From: Symbiodinium kawagutii
Lineage: Eukaryota; Sar; Dinophyceae; Suessiales; Symbiodiniaceae
Direction: 5' to 3'
NCBI GenBank assembly: GCA_009767595.1
Contig: VSDK01018975.1
Span: forward strand, 45,487 to 109,486
DNA length: 64,000 bases
Both the position numbers and the translations under genes were made by a program. The stretch's first letter is position 1. Every line of letters begins with the position of its first letter. The notes under the pieces are model-generated. The model ran no database searches. It was not told where the DNA came from and saw nothing but the letters and a program-made list of their open reading frames with translations. This document shows positions 43,010 to 54,622 of the stretch, one piece after another.

Positions 43010-43318
43010 TTGATGCAGGGAACCTGTTTAACAACCGATCGGAAAGCCAAGGAACCCGCCACGATAGTCGGTACCGGCAACTATTTCACCTGCCTTGGAA
43101 TTCAAAACCAGAGTCTGTGGCCATGGAACCAACCCTTTTTTGGCCAGTGCACTGATGGACAAACTGCAATGATTGCCGTGTTCCACTACGGAAGCGACCT
43201 GTTTGGTGGACGATTTCAATGGCTTTCGCTGGAGGGATCCGGGATCCCGCTGGACCAGCAGCTGTGGCTCAAGCTTTCACTGAAACCGAAAGCCCAGGTC
43301 CAAATCCGCGGCGATTGA
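43010..43318 (+). CDS. possible exon(s), unknown protein
   Basis: Open to TGA 43316-43318. From about 43,070 the reading is protein-like (TGNYFTCLGIQNQSLWPWNQ, QQLWLKLSLKPKAQVQIRG). The acceptor is unclear (an AG lies at 43017-43018). The next 70 bp stay GC-rich and run into an assembly gap, so the gene structure here is broken by missing sequence. Confidence 0.4.
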   Translation: MMQGTCLTTDRKAKEPATIVGTGNYFTCLGIQNQSLWPWNQPFFGQCTDGQTAMIAVFHYGSDLFGGRFQWLSLEGSGIPLDQQLWLKLSLKPKAQVQIRGD

Positions 43319-43385
43319 CTGCGTGATCTACCAGCACAGTGCCGCACTGCGCTTCTGCCTGAGGTCAGGAAGAGATGGAAATCGG

Positions 43386-43395
43386 NNNNNNNNNN
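43386..43395. other. assembly gap (10 N)
   Basis: Ten N characters, a conventional placeholder for a scaffold join of unknown length. Features spanning it should not be trusted. Confidence 0.99.
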
Positions 43396-44503
43396 GCGGA
43401 AGAGAACTTACAAAAGTGACGTTGATTCTTCAGGAATGGCGTGCCTCCCAATCCCACATTGGCACCTGTTGGTCTACAATGATCATTGTTTTGGAATGGA
43501 GCTGGGGACGTGATTCACGTGACCATTGTTTTTAATACATGATTTAATTTTTTTAGAGATGTAAGCATGATTCAATCAAATCGAGGCACGACCAAAAATG
43601 TGCAGTCATTTACCAGAAATGGGGGCGTGGGGGGTGAACCACGTGCCCGCTTTTGAGAGAGGTGTCGGGGTTTGCAGGAGGTGATGTGATGCCTCAGACA
43701 TCTCTAGGTGACCACAGCCTGGATGGCAATCCTGTTCCTGTTCTTTGAACCTAGGAGGTGAGATGACAAGTGGACATCACTGAGACAATTTTGAAGAAGG
43801 GAACACCACCGAAGCAGCCAAGAAATGGGAACACCACCCAAGCAGCCAAGCATGTTGCTTGTGCTGAAGCGATCTTTGACTGGGCCTGGGTTGGAGGCCT
43901 TACATCATCCTGGATGATGGGCAAGGCTTCCTTCTTGATGAGGAGTTCCGAAGGCGTGGGGTTGTCTCAGTCAGCTGCCGTCATGAAGATGCCAGATCCT
44001 TCCATGGCAGAAACTGAACATTCTCACATTGCTGGGGGGTAGGTCCGTAGGTTCTTCAAAGTTTGGAATTTAAAAAAGCATTTGGTGTCCAGTAGCGCTA
44101 AGGGTTTCTTGGGGTCTTGCGAAGACAGTCAGCAGCGGCCTCATCAAACTGACTTGTTGACTTTGCACCGGCCAATGATTTAGGGTGGTCTTGAATTCCA
44201 AGCTGCGGACAAGCAGCGGCATCTCATCACTTCGCACTTTGCTTACTTGCACGGCTGCAACACCAGTTTGAGGGCATACAATTGACTGCCCACGTGACAT
44301 TTCCTGGCAACGGATGGCCACCACATCCCACACAGCTGACAACAGGCCCTTCCAGCACTGGGGGGGTCTAGTGCCGGGACACTCAGCGGCCTTGTTTGGC
44401 CCAAGACATGGTGAATCTCTTTCTGTTGGCTGGCATGTTTTGGTGATGATAAATTTGACCAGCCGCCAAATGTTTTCTTTCACTTGACGTCATCGTCATC
44501 AGT

Positions 44504-44559
<56 letters not shown>

Positions 44560-45920
44560 CATCGTCCTTGTCCTCGTCCTCATCCTCATCCTCATCATGT
44601 TCATGATAATCATATTCATGATCATCATGCGTGTGAGATGCCCCAAACAAACACAAGAGCTAGAGACATTGTCCACTCAACTCACAGGGTTATAGGTCTG
44701 AACTGCCTTGAACACCTTATCAGATAATCGACCTGACACTGGAGGCAGCCAGTCATGCCAACAAACCACGGGGTTCCAGGGGCTCCAAACGGCCGTGGTG
44801 CAACCAGATGCGTAGCCAGAGCAGTCAGAACTGATCCAGTTACTATCAGTTATACTTGGAGATAGACCCCTAGACCCGACGGATCTTCATGCTCGATACG
44901 CACATGTGATCTTGATCAAGTAATAACACAGGCCAGCCGCTTCCCAAGCCGGCTTCCACGCCAATGTGCCAACGACCATAATGTCTTCCATGCTTGTGAG
45001 GCCACGCGAACTGATCAAGAAGGAGTACTGCCCAGTAGAAGTGGACATGCTATGTCCTGGTTCCGGCCTCAGGATCAACGCCATTTTGCTTGAGACATTT
45101 GAGACGCAGTGAGGTAACGCATGTGCATCAACATTTGGAAAATAAGAAATGTCGGATTTGTTCCCTTGAATTATTGTGGGTTTGTCCATACGTACAAGCA
45201 TCCCCGACCATCCCAAAATGATGACCGTTGGTGGATTACCTTGGGGCCTGGGGCGTACCATGGTATAGCATAAGGGCGGAGATCACTGCACTGTACCCGC
45301 TGGTGGCTCAGGAACTGCAATGACACTCGGCGGAAATTCATAGAGAGACAGTGGCGCTGCTTGGACGCTGCCGGAGCTACCCAAAGTCGTCATTTTCTCG
45401 GAAGGATTGAAGTGGCTGGTCCTGATAGCACGGCAACTTGATAGTTGATGCATGTTGATACCGATGGGCCTTAACTAGGTACTGATGGGCCTTACAGCAG
45501 CTGGTATATAGTTGATACTGATGGTCCTTTTTACAGGCGGAGAGCTAGTGAAAAAGCCCGGGTGTGATTGCTACGAATACATATACGAATACGGGGTGAA
45601 ATATGATGCAAATATGCATCATGTGACACGTGTGTTAAACAGAATTTGAACATAATGCGAACAGAAAATTGCGTGATTTGTTTCGGTTGTTAGCCAACAA
45701 CCGCCTCCTACAGTATAGACAGGCTGTTGATTGAATGATGGAGAGCTTCCTTCACAGCCATCCCATGTTGATCAGGCCGAACGGCTAGACCAGGAAGGGA
45801 GCAGAACCCACACATTGAGTAGGCTGAACCGTGGCTTCACCGGTTGCTCTTGAAACTGAAAGCTTGCAGTTGCCGTTTCGGCCTGAGCCTGAGCTTGTTG
45901 TGATTCGAATTGACTAGCAG
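43396..45920. other. gene-poor stretch with repeats
   Basis: It contains a 28-bp tandem duplication at 43799-43854 (GGGAACACCACC...AAGCAGCCAAG twice). Frames at 43770-44042 and, on the minus strand, 44887-45261 are unassigned. Confidence 0.4.
44489..44625. repeat. (ATC)n trinucleotide microsatellite
   Basis: Pure ATC units at about 44504-44556, flanked by degenerate TCCTCG/TCATGT variants. The Met-rich minus-strand ORF is an artefact. Confidence 0.95.
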
Positions 45921-46581
45921 ATGGTGCAACAAGCGGAACATCCACGAGATGAAAAGGAGATGACCATACAGAGCTTGAGTGGCGAAGTGCTTTGCACTTT
46001 GTGGTCTTCGGCCGTGACAGGGGAGGACCTCAAAAGGGATGTGCAGCAGGCTGGGCAGCAAAACTTGGACGGCTTCTTCTGACACAGCTGGTTGAAAGAA
46101 AGGCTAAGAAATAGGCTGGAACATAGATGATCCAGTGAAGAACCAGAAGATGACCCAATAAATTCCAAAAAAAACATGGGGATCATAGCGGGGGAAGCAT
46201 TCAAGCCATCATCGATCACAATCAACCATCATGAACCACCACTAATAGACCACCAACCAATTGGGGTTACTGGTTTGGTCCTAGGCGTTGAGGATTTGCT
46301 TCCTTCCATGTCCTGGTCAGGTGACTAACATTCCCACATCTTTCTTCGAGATCGCGTGCATGGACGATACATCAGCAACCATCGTGTTGCTCACAGATTG
46401 CCCTTGGGATAGAGTTTTAGGTCTCGCCGGTAGGGACGTGGAGCAGGATGACTTACAATTGACTGGGAAGATCCTGAAACTCTGCCTGCAGAACAAGGAG
46501 ATCTCAGTTGAACAGCACCTGGTTGAGGCTGCGAGGGCCGTCATTCATGGCCCACGACTGCGGTTCATGAGCAGCGGCTAA
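45921..46581 (+). CDS. ubiquitin-like-fold protein, two-exon model
   Basis: Exon 1 is 45921-46049, ending at AG|GCTGGG (GC donor). Exon 2 is 46321-46581, after GGTCAG. Both junction sides are phase 0, giving 129 residues. Residues about 14-55 follow the pattern of a beta-grasp ubiquitin-like domain: a first strand pair around a LSGE turn (MTIQSLSGEVLCTLW), a helix (GEDLKRDVQQ), then a T-x-IP step (VTNIPTSFFEIAC). The rest is a helical tail with many acidic and Leu residues. In dinoflagellate genomes such N-termini often precede ankyrin repeats, and an ankyrin exon does lie 1.1 kb downstream, but this frame ends at TAA. Without the splice, exon 1 would run to TGA at 46080-46082. Function unknown. 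Confidence 0.5.
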
Positions 46582-47563
46582 GGGGTACGAAGAATGCTTA
46601 TATAGGGGTTATTCAGAATGCAGGGGCCCAGAGGTATACAGAAATGATAAATTGTTGATGAAAACCGGCGAGGTTAGGAGTCGATGCTTTTGCGCCATGC
46701 GTGTATCGTGTCACAATCTATAAGATGTATAATCATGCATTGTTTCAACCGGGGTTTTCTATATTTTCTCATCAGCTGATCCAGGACTGTCCCGAGTGAA
46801 TGTTGGGCATCCAAGTGACTGGAAGAATCCAAACGTCTCAGGCCATTCAGAATCATGATCTCAAGCTCGTGGAAGTCTTCATGAAGAATCTTGGTGCGCC
46901 GTAGCCGAGGGCTGGGGCGCGCTTTTGCAGGTCCCATCCAAAGCATCATGATAAAATCCGTGTGATTCCAGGGTCAGTTTAGTGCAGTTCTTGAGCATGA
47001 ATGAGTATGAGACATCATGAGACTATGACATCAAAATATGTTTGAAGTTTGAATATATTTGATTTACTGTACCTGTTATGGTAATGCTCGGCCCACAAGA
47101 ATGAATCATGGTTGATAGGGAGGCATCAAATACTTCTAATTAATGTTCATGGCAAATTCCAAGTTGTTGTGATTTGACGGATCTTGCATGGCAAGAGTAT
47201 AGACATGACCGCAGCATGTCACAGTATAACCGGCAAGTCCGCTGTTGCTCTAGTTGCACATGAGGTCTCTTCGCGGTCAAAGATTTAAACGTGCACCGGG
47301 CCTTCCTGCCATGTCCCACGATAGTTCTTACATGCCACAAGCTCTTGGTCACCTGACCCACTGACAATTGCTCAGGAGTGGCTTCTCGCCTAACCATCCT
47401 GTGAACCCTCTTCACGTTTGCGCGAAAGTGGGCAACATCGGAACGATGCATACTTTGCTGCAGGTCCTTTGCTGGGGGCTCTCCAGCAAAGCTGCTTGTT
47501 TGTCCTACTAGCGGTCAGACATTTACTGGCAACCTTTGGCAACGTCTTAAAACTCGATTACAG
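46582..47563. other. spacer
   Basis: No exon-like island. Short minus-strand ORFs at 46674-46949 and 47140-47451 lack protein-like character. Confidence 0.4.
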
Positions 47564-47646
47564 TAATGTTGCTTGTTGATTAGTCACCCCCCCCAACCAA
47601 ACTTTTCTTTAATCAAGGTCCATAGGCCAATCAATATCCAACATTA
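47564..47646. mobile_element. MITE-like element, family 1, short copy
   Basis: An 83-bp unit with inverted ends (TAATGTTG... and ...CCAACATTA), a poly-C run near the left end and AACTTTTCTTTAATC in the middle. All three features are shared with the longer element at 9853-10351. Confidence 0.6.
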
Positions 47647-47709
47647 GTGATGAAGGGGGGATGTTTTTTCCAGATTAAGGTGACCAAATTCCAAAAGTGA
47701 AGTTCTCAG

Positions 47710-47877
47710 AAGCTCTCAGCGGAGGCCCGCGCTGATGTGAACCACCCGAACTCGGACGGCGACACGGCGTTGCACTTCGCCGCCTGCCGCAGCGACCCAG
47801 CCTTTGCCCAGTTGCTGCTGGAGAGGGGCGCAGATGCCTGGTACAGAAATAAACTGGGGGAACGCCCGGAGATTGAT
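47710..47877 (+). CDS. ankyrin-repeat exon
   Basis: An AG acceptor at 47708-47709, phase 0. The reading contains one complete ankyrin repeat with its signature residues: DVNHPNSDGDTALHFAACRS, then LLLERGADAW, then a second repeat start (KLGERP). Ankyrin repeats mediate protein-protein binding and are greatly expanded in these genomes. The 3' end is taken at a GT donor at 47878; a GA donor three bases earlier is possible. Flanking repeats of the same gene were not found, so it is one exon of a larger gene or a remnant. Confidence 0.65.
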
Positions 47878-48540
47878 GTGGATGGTTGCTTGGATCTGCT
47901 TGGTGTATCTTGGTGTTGTGTGTTTTGCCGTGTTTCTTTGGTTGTTGTTGGTTGGTAGGTTACGGATGTATGATTAGGTTGGTCGCTGGGTTACTCGCTT
48001 GGTTGCTTGGTTGGTTGGCGGCAATCATTATCATTATGGGGTTTTTTAAACATGAAGTCTACCTGGCATAATCTCATTGGATATTTGCTTTTGGGCTGTT
48101 GCAATCACCAAGCAATCATTGTTCCGCATAGGTGACTGGGGCCTGCAAATGATGGCCTGGATCATTTGATCACCCGGGTGACTGAAGCTTCCTAGCCTCA
48201 TGATGTTCTCTTGGTGCATTGTCACCCCTGGTGCACGTGCATTTGGATGTCTAGACTTCAGACTGTGTGTGTTACTGCAGTGTTTGCATTCGTTGCTTTG
48301 ATATGAGCATCCAACCTCATCAATCTAATCGATGCACAAATGATGCTGTAGCACGGCACCTCTATATGCTATCTAAGAAGTTGCTGCATTGCTCTACATT
48401 TTTCATGTGTCCTCTCTCTAAGATACATGTCTTGCATACGCTTGTTGAAATAGACATGCACATAAGTTCATACGGATCCTTACTTGGACATTGGGTACGA
48501 CAGTGGATGTGCGGACGGCGTTGCTTCCAACTCCTCCCAG
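47878..48540. other. spacer or intron
   Basis: T- and GGTTG-rich DNA between the ankyrin exon and the acidic tail exon. No feature recognised. Confidence 0.4.
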
Positions 48541-48617
48541 GCTTTGACACTGAAGACTCCGATGAGGAATCACCAGCTTCAGCTGCACCTGCGAGCAGTT
48601 CCAGCAGCGCAGCCTAG
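48541..48617 (+). CDS. terminal exon with acidic/Ser-rich tail
   Basis: An AG acceptor (CTCCTCCCAG) at 48539-48540; two bases complete a split codon; stop TAG at 48615-48617. It encodes FDTEDSDEESPASAAPAS followed by a Ser run. A plausible disordered C-terminus. It may belong with the ankyrin exon, but the phases (0 versus 1) do not join directly, so an exon would be missing between them. Confidence 0.5.
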
Positions 48618-48836
48618 TTCAGAACTGGGTGAGTCAATGGGTGAGACTAAGTAAGACTGAGTGAAACGAATGACTCATGAAAATGATGATGCCTCCGCCA
48701 ATTCGGATAAACGGCACGTTGCCATGTTGTCACATTGGGGAGCATTTGTTTTTTCAAAAGGATTCCATAGATCAATAGTTTATCAGTACTAGGGAACCTT
48801 TGCCCCACATTATCCTCACTTGTAGCAGGGGTGAAG

Positions 48837-49246
48837 GCTCATCATCCGCGATTTCCGGCCCGGGCTGCTCCGGTTCAACGGGTGGCCGAATTCGATGGAA
48901 CTGTTGCGGAAGCAGTTCCAGCAAAGGATCAGCGGCCGGATGTGTTCTGGCTGCGACCACAAGGGATGGATGGACTCAGCGCCCAAAAAGTCCAGGAGTA
49001 CGGGGCCATACGGGACCTCTATTTGCACCTACGGGTGACCGTCCGAGTGGTCCAGGGCACAGAGGCATCTGGAGGTCAAAAAGGGACCGCACTGCTGGCC
49101 TGGCTGTGGAAGATGTGCTCCAAATGGGGGTCAACACAGTCCACACATCCACCGGAACATCCCAGCGGACTGAAACCAACAGAGAACGAAGCTTATCATT
49201 GGATGTGCATCTGGAGCTTGAAGTGGGATACAACCGTGGCAAGTAA
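48837..49246 (+). CDS. unknown protein, last two exons (model)
   Basis: Exon 48837-48995 reads FRPGLLRFNGWPNSMELL and then contains a CSGC motif (RMCSGCDHKGWMD). It ends at AG|GAGTACG. The following exon, 49063-49246, ends with TAA at 49244-49246 and reads GLAVEDVLQMGVNTVHTST, then SLSLDVHLELEVGYNRGK. The phases agree (2 then 1 base). The 67-bp intron would have a GA donor, which is unusual. The alternative is that the first exon ends at a stop at 49036. The long ORFs drawn over this region mix frames: the first exon's best frame is not the one with the longest ORF. Family not recognised. Confidence 0.5.
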
Positions 49247-51271
49247 CCTTGTCAGGTAGGTTGTGATAGCTCTTTAACCATGGTTAGTAAATGTTAGCAA
49301 CCAGATGCGACCGACCAGTTACTAAGTGAGGATTCACATCCAAGCATCATCACTATGACCACTGGCAAGGAGAGCGCGGCTGGAAAATCGATCTATGCAA
49401 TCCTCAGAGCCAACCCCAGCAATCTCCAAGCAGCTGATGTCAACATGTATAGTGTACATCAACCGGGGATGCCCAATGATGCGAATTGAACTGGCCAATT
49501 AGTGGCTGGGATTAGCCATGATTCTTATATATTCTTATGGAATTCGAGCGGAAAAATCTACGGCCGAGAAGCAGTGGAGTAGATGCCGTTCCCATGGCCT
49601 CTTCTCTCGTAGCGCCACTGGCAGTGAGCCACTGGTGGTCACCTTTTTAGCCGTTTGCTTTTAAGGGGAACCTTTCATCGTCATAACCTGGTGGGTTATT
49701 GTGACCTGGATGGGGGTGATACGGGTTCATTATAATCTACGAGTGGTTGTTACTCATGGTTTCATGTGGTTACTCCAATTGCACCCATTGTTTAATACAT
49801 GGGGCGTAACATTAAGATAGTGAACCATGATTGACGATTGATGATAGGCTGCTTGAATAAAGGCTTCATATCATATCTGATGGTTAACCACCAGCTGCTT
49901 TCCAAAAACTGACGGTGGTTCATGAACCGCTCAGGCTGCAGCAGATGCGGAGGGTCCAACGAGGCAAAGACTTCCGTCTTTGTTGTTCAATGGTCGGCTG
50001 ATCGTGGATGGTTGGCGAATGTATGATGAATGATGATTAGTTAGATTAGTTAGCGATCATAGATCCTGGTAGTGGTTAGAATGTTTAATGGCAATTGACA
50101 ATGGTTGATGATTTTAAGGAGAGATTTGGCAGCAAATAAGCCATCAGTGTTTGGGTGTCAAGGACAGTGAACCTGCTCAAATGGATGGTGGTCTAGCAAT
50201 GTGAGTCTAGCACTAGAGGATAGGGGGGTGACATGCGACCAACGGCGGTTGCATTAGCAGTTGCTAATTGCAAACAAGCAGAATCATTCCACGAACACGT
50301 GGAATTCCATTGTGGGGGATTGAGCACTAAGCATTGCCCTGGTGAGTACGCGCTGGAGACTGTCACACCATATCAACAACTGCCATTTTGACACTGGTCA
50401 ACACAGCTGCTGCCTGGAAGGGGGCTCAGGAGCTATCAGCTATCAGAAAACACATGAAAACAAAACATGTCCTTCCTTTCCAAGGGAGATGTGGAACTGC
50501 CAGTGCTTCCACCGTCGGCCCAGAGAAACATATTGGCAAGTAGGGAGCGTCACCTGCCAACTCTTAGCAGAGGATCAATGTCCAGCAACCGTGTGCATTT
50601 TGCAGTTCAACTCATCACTTGGCACATGGCTTTGATAAGTTTTGAGAATTTCGGGAGCACCCCCTAATGCATGTTCACTGACTAATGGGCAGCAGTGTTA
50701 CTATTCTGAGGATGGGACGAAGGCGAGAGAGAGAGAGAGAGAACCCCCAAGAAAGTGCTGTTGCACACTGGAAGCCGTGGGGGTTGCGTGGGCCACATGG
50801 AAATAGGCACACTAATTACTGTAGTCATCAATAGCCTATTGTTGGTCGCAAGTTTCGCCATCACCAAACATTGATCGGGAAACTGCAAGGGGCTCTGCCC
50901 AAATGATGGTACCCTCCAAGCCCAAATAGTTTCTTTAATAGGGAAAGTACACCAAGTGCGGATAACCCCATATTGGCGTGTCCTGGCTGCCAGAAATTCG
51001 ACCAATGAAACTTCTCAATCTGTCATGGCATGCGTACAGAGATCTCTCATTCTTGGGGTCGCGGCCGAATATGATATTTGCGTGGCCAAGCTGTTTGGAC
51101 AGACCATTTGCAACGGATCTATTGGACTTGGTTTCGTTATGCAACTCCTTTTTTCCAAATTGATCATGTTTCCGTGGCTTGGGAGTTGGCCCTGGTTGAT
51201 CTTGGTTGATCTTGGTTGAACATTTTAAGATGTGCTTATGGACAACTCCGCTCGTTGCCGCTGTTTCTCAG
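49247..51271. other. spacer with a possible exon and a GA tract
   Basis: A (GA)n tract lies at about 50,727-50,743. The plus-strand frame 50467-50667 reads partly like protein and may be an exon of the gene that follows. Otherwise there are degenerate ATGATTG-type repeats (49,800-50,110). Confidence 0.4.
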
Positions 51272-53921
51272 CACCACCGGCACCACGTCTCCACGACCCA
51301 GTGGGACGTGAACGGTGCTTTCGCATCGGCCTGCGAAAGCGGCACTTCCTGAAACGGGAAGTCGCCGCGCAACGTTGGGCCCCTGAAGGGGAATGGAAAC
51401 GAAGGCGTGTATGGAACAAGGCAGTGCACCTGACGATCTCTGTAGAACATCATTGATCATCACCATTCTACATCAAGAAACTTGGACCCTGCATCAATCC
51501 ATCGTGTTTGACCAGCAGGGCATGCTGTTTTAAATGCCATTTGGTGGGCAGACTTTTATCTCACAGGTTGATTTTATGCAGAATCTTGGCTTTTGCTGGC
51601 TGCAAGACGTGGTGAGTCTAGCCCCCTAGCTATGAGAACCCCAGGTCCCAAGTCTTTACACACAAAAACAAGAGCCGGCGCGGCCATGCTTTTGGCCTGA
51701 CATCGCCGTCATGAGTCGGGAACCCAGGGGTGGAAGTTCGCTGCTTGTGAAAGGTGCTGCTTGCGTGGGAAAGGCCGAACGTGGCAAAGTCTTGTATCAT
51801 ACCGGCTTTGAAAGCTTTGGCAAGCTAGGCACCCAGGTAAGGACTGCCAGTTGTGACAGCATTCACCAGCCAACATGGTTGAAAGAAATCCTTGGAAATG
51901 ATCCAAGCAGCAACGGTTGGCTGAACTCAATGGACTCTTTTGTTCGGGACCTGTCGCGACACTGCGGTGATCAGCATGGCCTCATCATCAGAATCAATCG
52001 TCTATGCATGTGTTCCATCCTTGCTCGCAGCACGGCAATGATCCGCGGTTTGTGATTGGTCCCAAGTGGCATTCCAACCATTTCGCTATGTTCATCATCA
52101 ACACCATTTAAGACACAGACATCAGTTTGATAACCGCTATCAAAAGCGTTATCAACTTTTATCAACTTTGGTTTCGATCATACACAACCGCTTAACTTGA
52201 AACCAGTCAGTTTTCTTGCATATGATCCATTATCGCGGATACGCGGCTCTATGTTTACCTTGCCTCGGCTCAAGGCCCGGCTTTGAGCCAGGGACAAAGA
52301 TCCCACCGTAGCAAAAATGCCCCAGAATGCCCAACAATTGGGAAGTCAACGTCCAAAGCTGTCATATGCTGTCACGCTTTGTGCAAAGATGGGGGGTTAT
52401 AGATGGTTTTGGTGTTGACCGACGGCCCGATGGCTTCTATTTGTTCCATTATTGCGAGGAGTTGTAGGAGCTGTTGAATGGGACTTGAGCTGATGAGTGT
52501 TTCATCTTTGATTCTGATGTTGTTGTTGCGTGCATGACCATTTTCAGAAACTTCAGGAAGTTTTCAGATGTTCGACATGCACATTTGGCCGGGCATGATG
52601 AGTCAGTTGGTTCCAGAACATTCTCATCAACTCCCTACCTGGAAACTCTGAAGCCAAGTGAATGAATGCCCCTGTTGTGTAGGGAGATGTTCGATCTACA
52701 GCCAGTACTTAGAAGTGATGTCCAAAACAAGACTCTCAGACGCTAGTGTTCAACCATCAATATCCAAAACTCATCCTTCGTCCCGCATCATCATCCGTGA
52801 TCTCAGTGATTTGTCAAAACCCTGTACCCCTGGTTCCCCATCATTGTCCATTTTTTCCCCATCATTATTGGTGATGATCTTGCATGAATTGGTGAATTCA
52901 GATTGACCCATTGCTGTTTCCAACACATCACCAGCTTAGCTCCATGCAGCTGCTGCCTCCGGATCCCCGCGGCCGCACCATCCGCACCTTCGCCAACAGC
53001 ACCGCTGGGACCATCTTCCCGGCTCCACGCAGCCCAGCGCCGGGCATCACCGGGGTGAAGCCCTTGCGCAAGTTGGAGGCGCGGGCGGAGAAGGCGTTGG
53101 GGCTCAAGTGGATGTGGATGAGTTATGATGGGTTAGTGGCGTGAATCAGGGCAAAGTCACATGGAATAGTCAACGGAAAGATACGGAAAGTGGATTTGTG
53201 GAAAATGGTTCGTACAACGTACATTTGTTTGAAATATTTTGAAATACAATTGATGGAAAACGGTGGCTGATGGTTACTGTGGCTGATTTTTTTGGTCCGA
53301 TGAGATGTGAAATGTAAGTTGCCGTAGTCATAGGGGAGACGAAAAGAGCATGAAACACCGACAGGGAAGTTTGATACTCGTTGAGGATGGCTCAGCTGAT
53401 CCAGTGACCACAATGATGATTGATCATCAATGTTGCTTGCTTACTGGCTGACAATGGGACGATGGCTTCCAACCATCCAGTGATAACAATGGTATGGAGT
53501 GGTCAACGATGGTGACCATGGGCCCTCCAACATCTCTAACCCTTATGAGTTATGAATCATCAAGCTTACAGAAGCTTACCACGTTGGTTATTGTTGGTCA
53601 TTATCCCTCCAAGTACCCTTGCTTGCTCTTTTTTTATATCATCCGTATACATCAGTAATCAAAGATGAAGCTCAGGGACCAGTACTAACCATACCCATTC
53701 TTAGCCATAGACTATCCATGCGGAGCAGGGAAACACACTATCCACATGGAGAACCTGACCTTCCCTGCTACCCCCAGGGCCTGACGGACGCCTGCGACTG
53801 GGTGGGTTTGTCCGTCGACACCTGGGATGCCTTGGCGGAGCAAATCGGTGGGTTGGCCGCCCGGGGGCCTAGGGGCGTGGGGTCCAGGGGAGCGCAGGGA
53901 GCACAGGGCCACCGAGGCTGA
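51272..53921 (+). CDS. unknown protein, phase-0 exon series (model)
   Basis: Exons 51272-51420 (GC donor), 51675-51836 (GT donor, CAG|GTAAGG) and 52950-53093 (GC donor; 53078 is an alternative), then 53778-53921 ending in TGA. All internal junctions are phase 0 and each exon starts after an AG. Readings: a basic first part (RKRHFLKREVAAQRWAPEGE, WKRRRVWNK), a middle part (GKVLYHTGFESFGKLGTQ), an Arg/Pro-rich part (FPAPRSPAPGITGVKPLRKL) and a Trp-containing part that ends Gly/Ala/Arg-rich (DACDWVGLSVDTWDALAEQI). The 5' start is not in hand, since the first exon begins with two bases of a split codon. It may continue into the exons at 54.6-56.5 kb if the last exon has an unseen donor. Family not recognised. 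Confidence 0.5.
53094..53777. other. intron-like spacer
   Basis: AT-rich DNA between the third and fourth exons of the model. The minus-strand ORF at 53123-53413 has no protein-like features. Confidence 0.4.
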
Positions 53922-54622
53922 TGTGAGCTGATGGCATGGCTGAAGATCAGTGAAAAATCCATGGATCATTATGGGGATGGACGGTGAAAAATGATGTGAA
54001 ATAGAGTGACCAATGAGATCCAATGAGTATTTATTATGTGATTTCATTGAAGGTTTTTTGGATCTACCCTATCTATATACCCTGCATTTCTGTTGCGAGT
54101 GATCAGCATGTAGCACAGTATGTGGATGGTGAAATCAACCCTTGGGTGCCCTGGGATTTGTTTATGGCTGAGGTTGTGCCGAAACAAGTAGTTGATGATA
54201 ACTTACTGGCAACCAGCGCGAAACTTGCTGGTGCATTTTGTGCTGACTTTTTGTTGACTCTTTGTTTGTTTTGAGTGGCCGCGGGCTTGGCGGTTAATTT
54301 ATCAGAGGCGGACATGAGTTGTCTATGGTTTGGAACGTTGCAACGATGCCGCGCAGGAAGCTGTGAATCCCGGGTAGTGTCAGATCCACATTTACAAATA
54401 CACTCCTACTTACTACTAGTTGATGGCTGTACTTCAGCTTCAATAGCCGCTGCTTTTTCATCCAAAATAGGTGTTCATGTGGGTTAATGGGCCCTGGTTC
54501 AACTTTGATAGCTGGTGGTGTACCGTCCAACATAGGGCATAAGGGGTTCTAAAACTAATTCGCTAATACAGATCCAACATCAATGCCCCGAGTCTCCACT
54601 GGGAATCCCCCTTCCACTCCAG

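Noticed and set aside
43323-43535. ORF spanning the N-run
   Set aside because: It includes ten unknown bases; the frame across the gap is meaningless.
44383-44676. Met-rich minus-strand ORF
   Set aside because: Translation of the ATC trinucleotide repeat.
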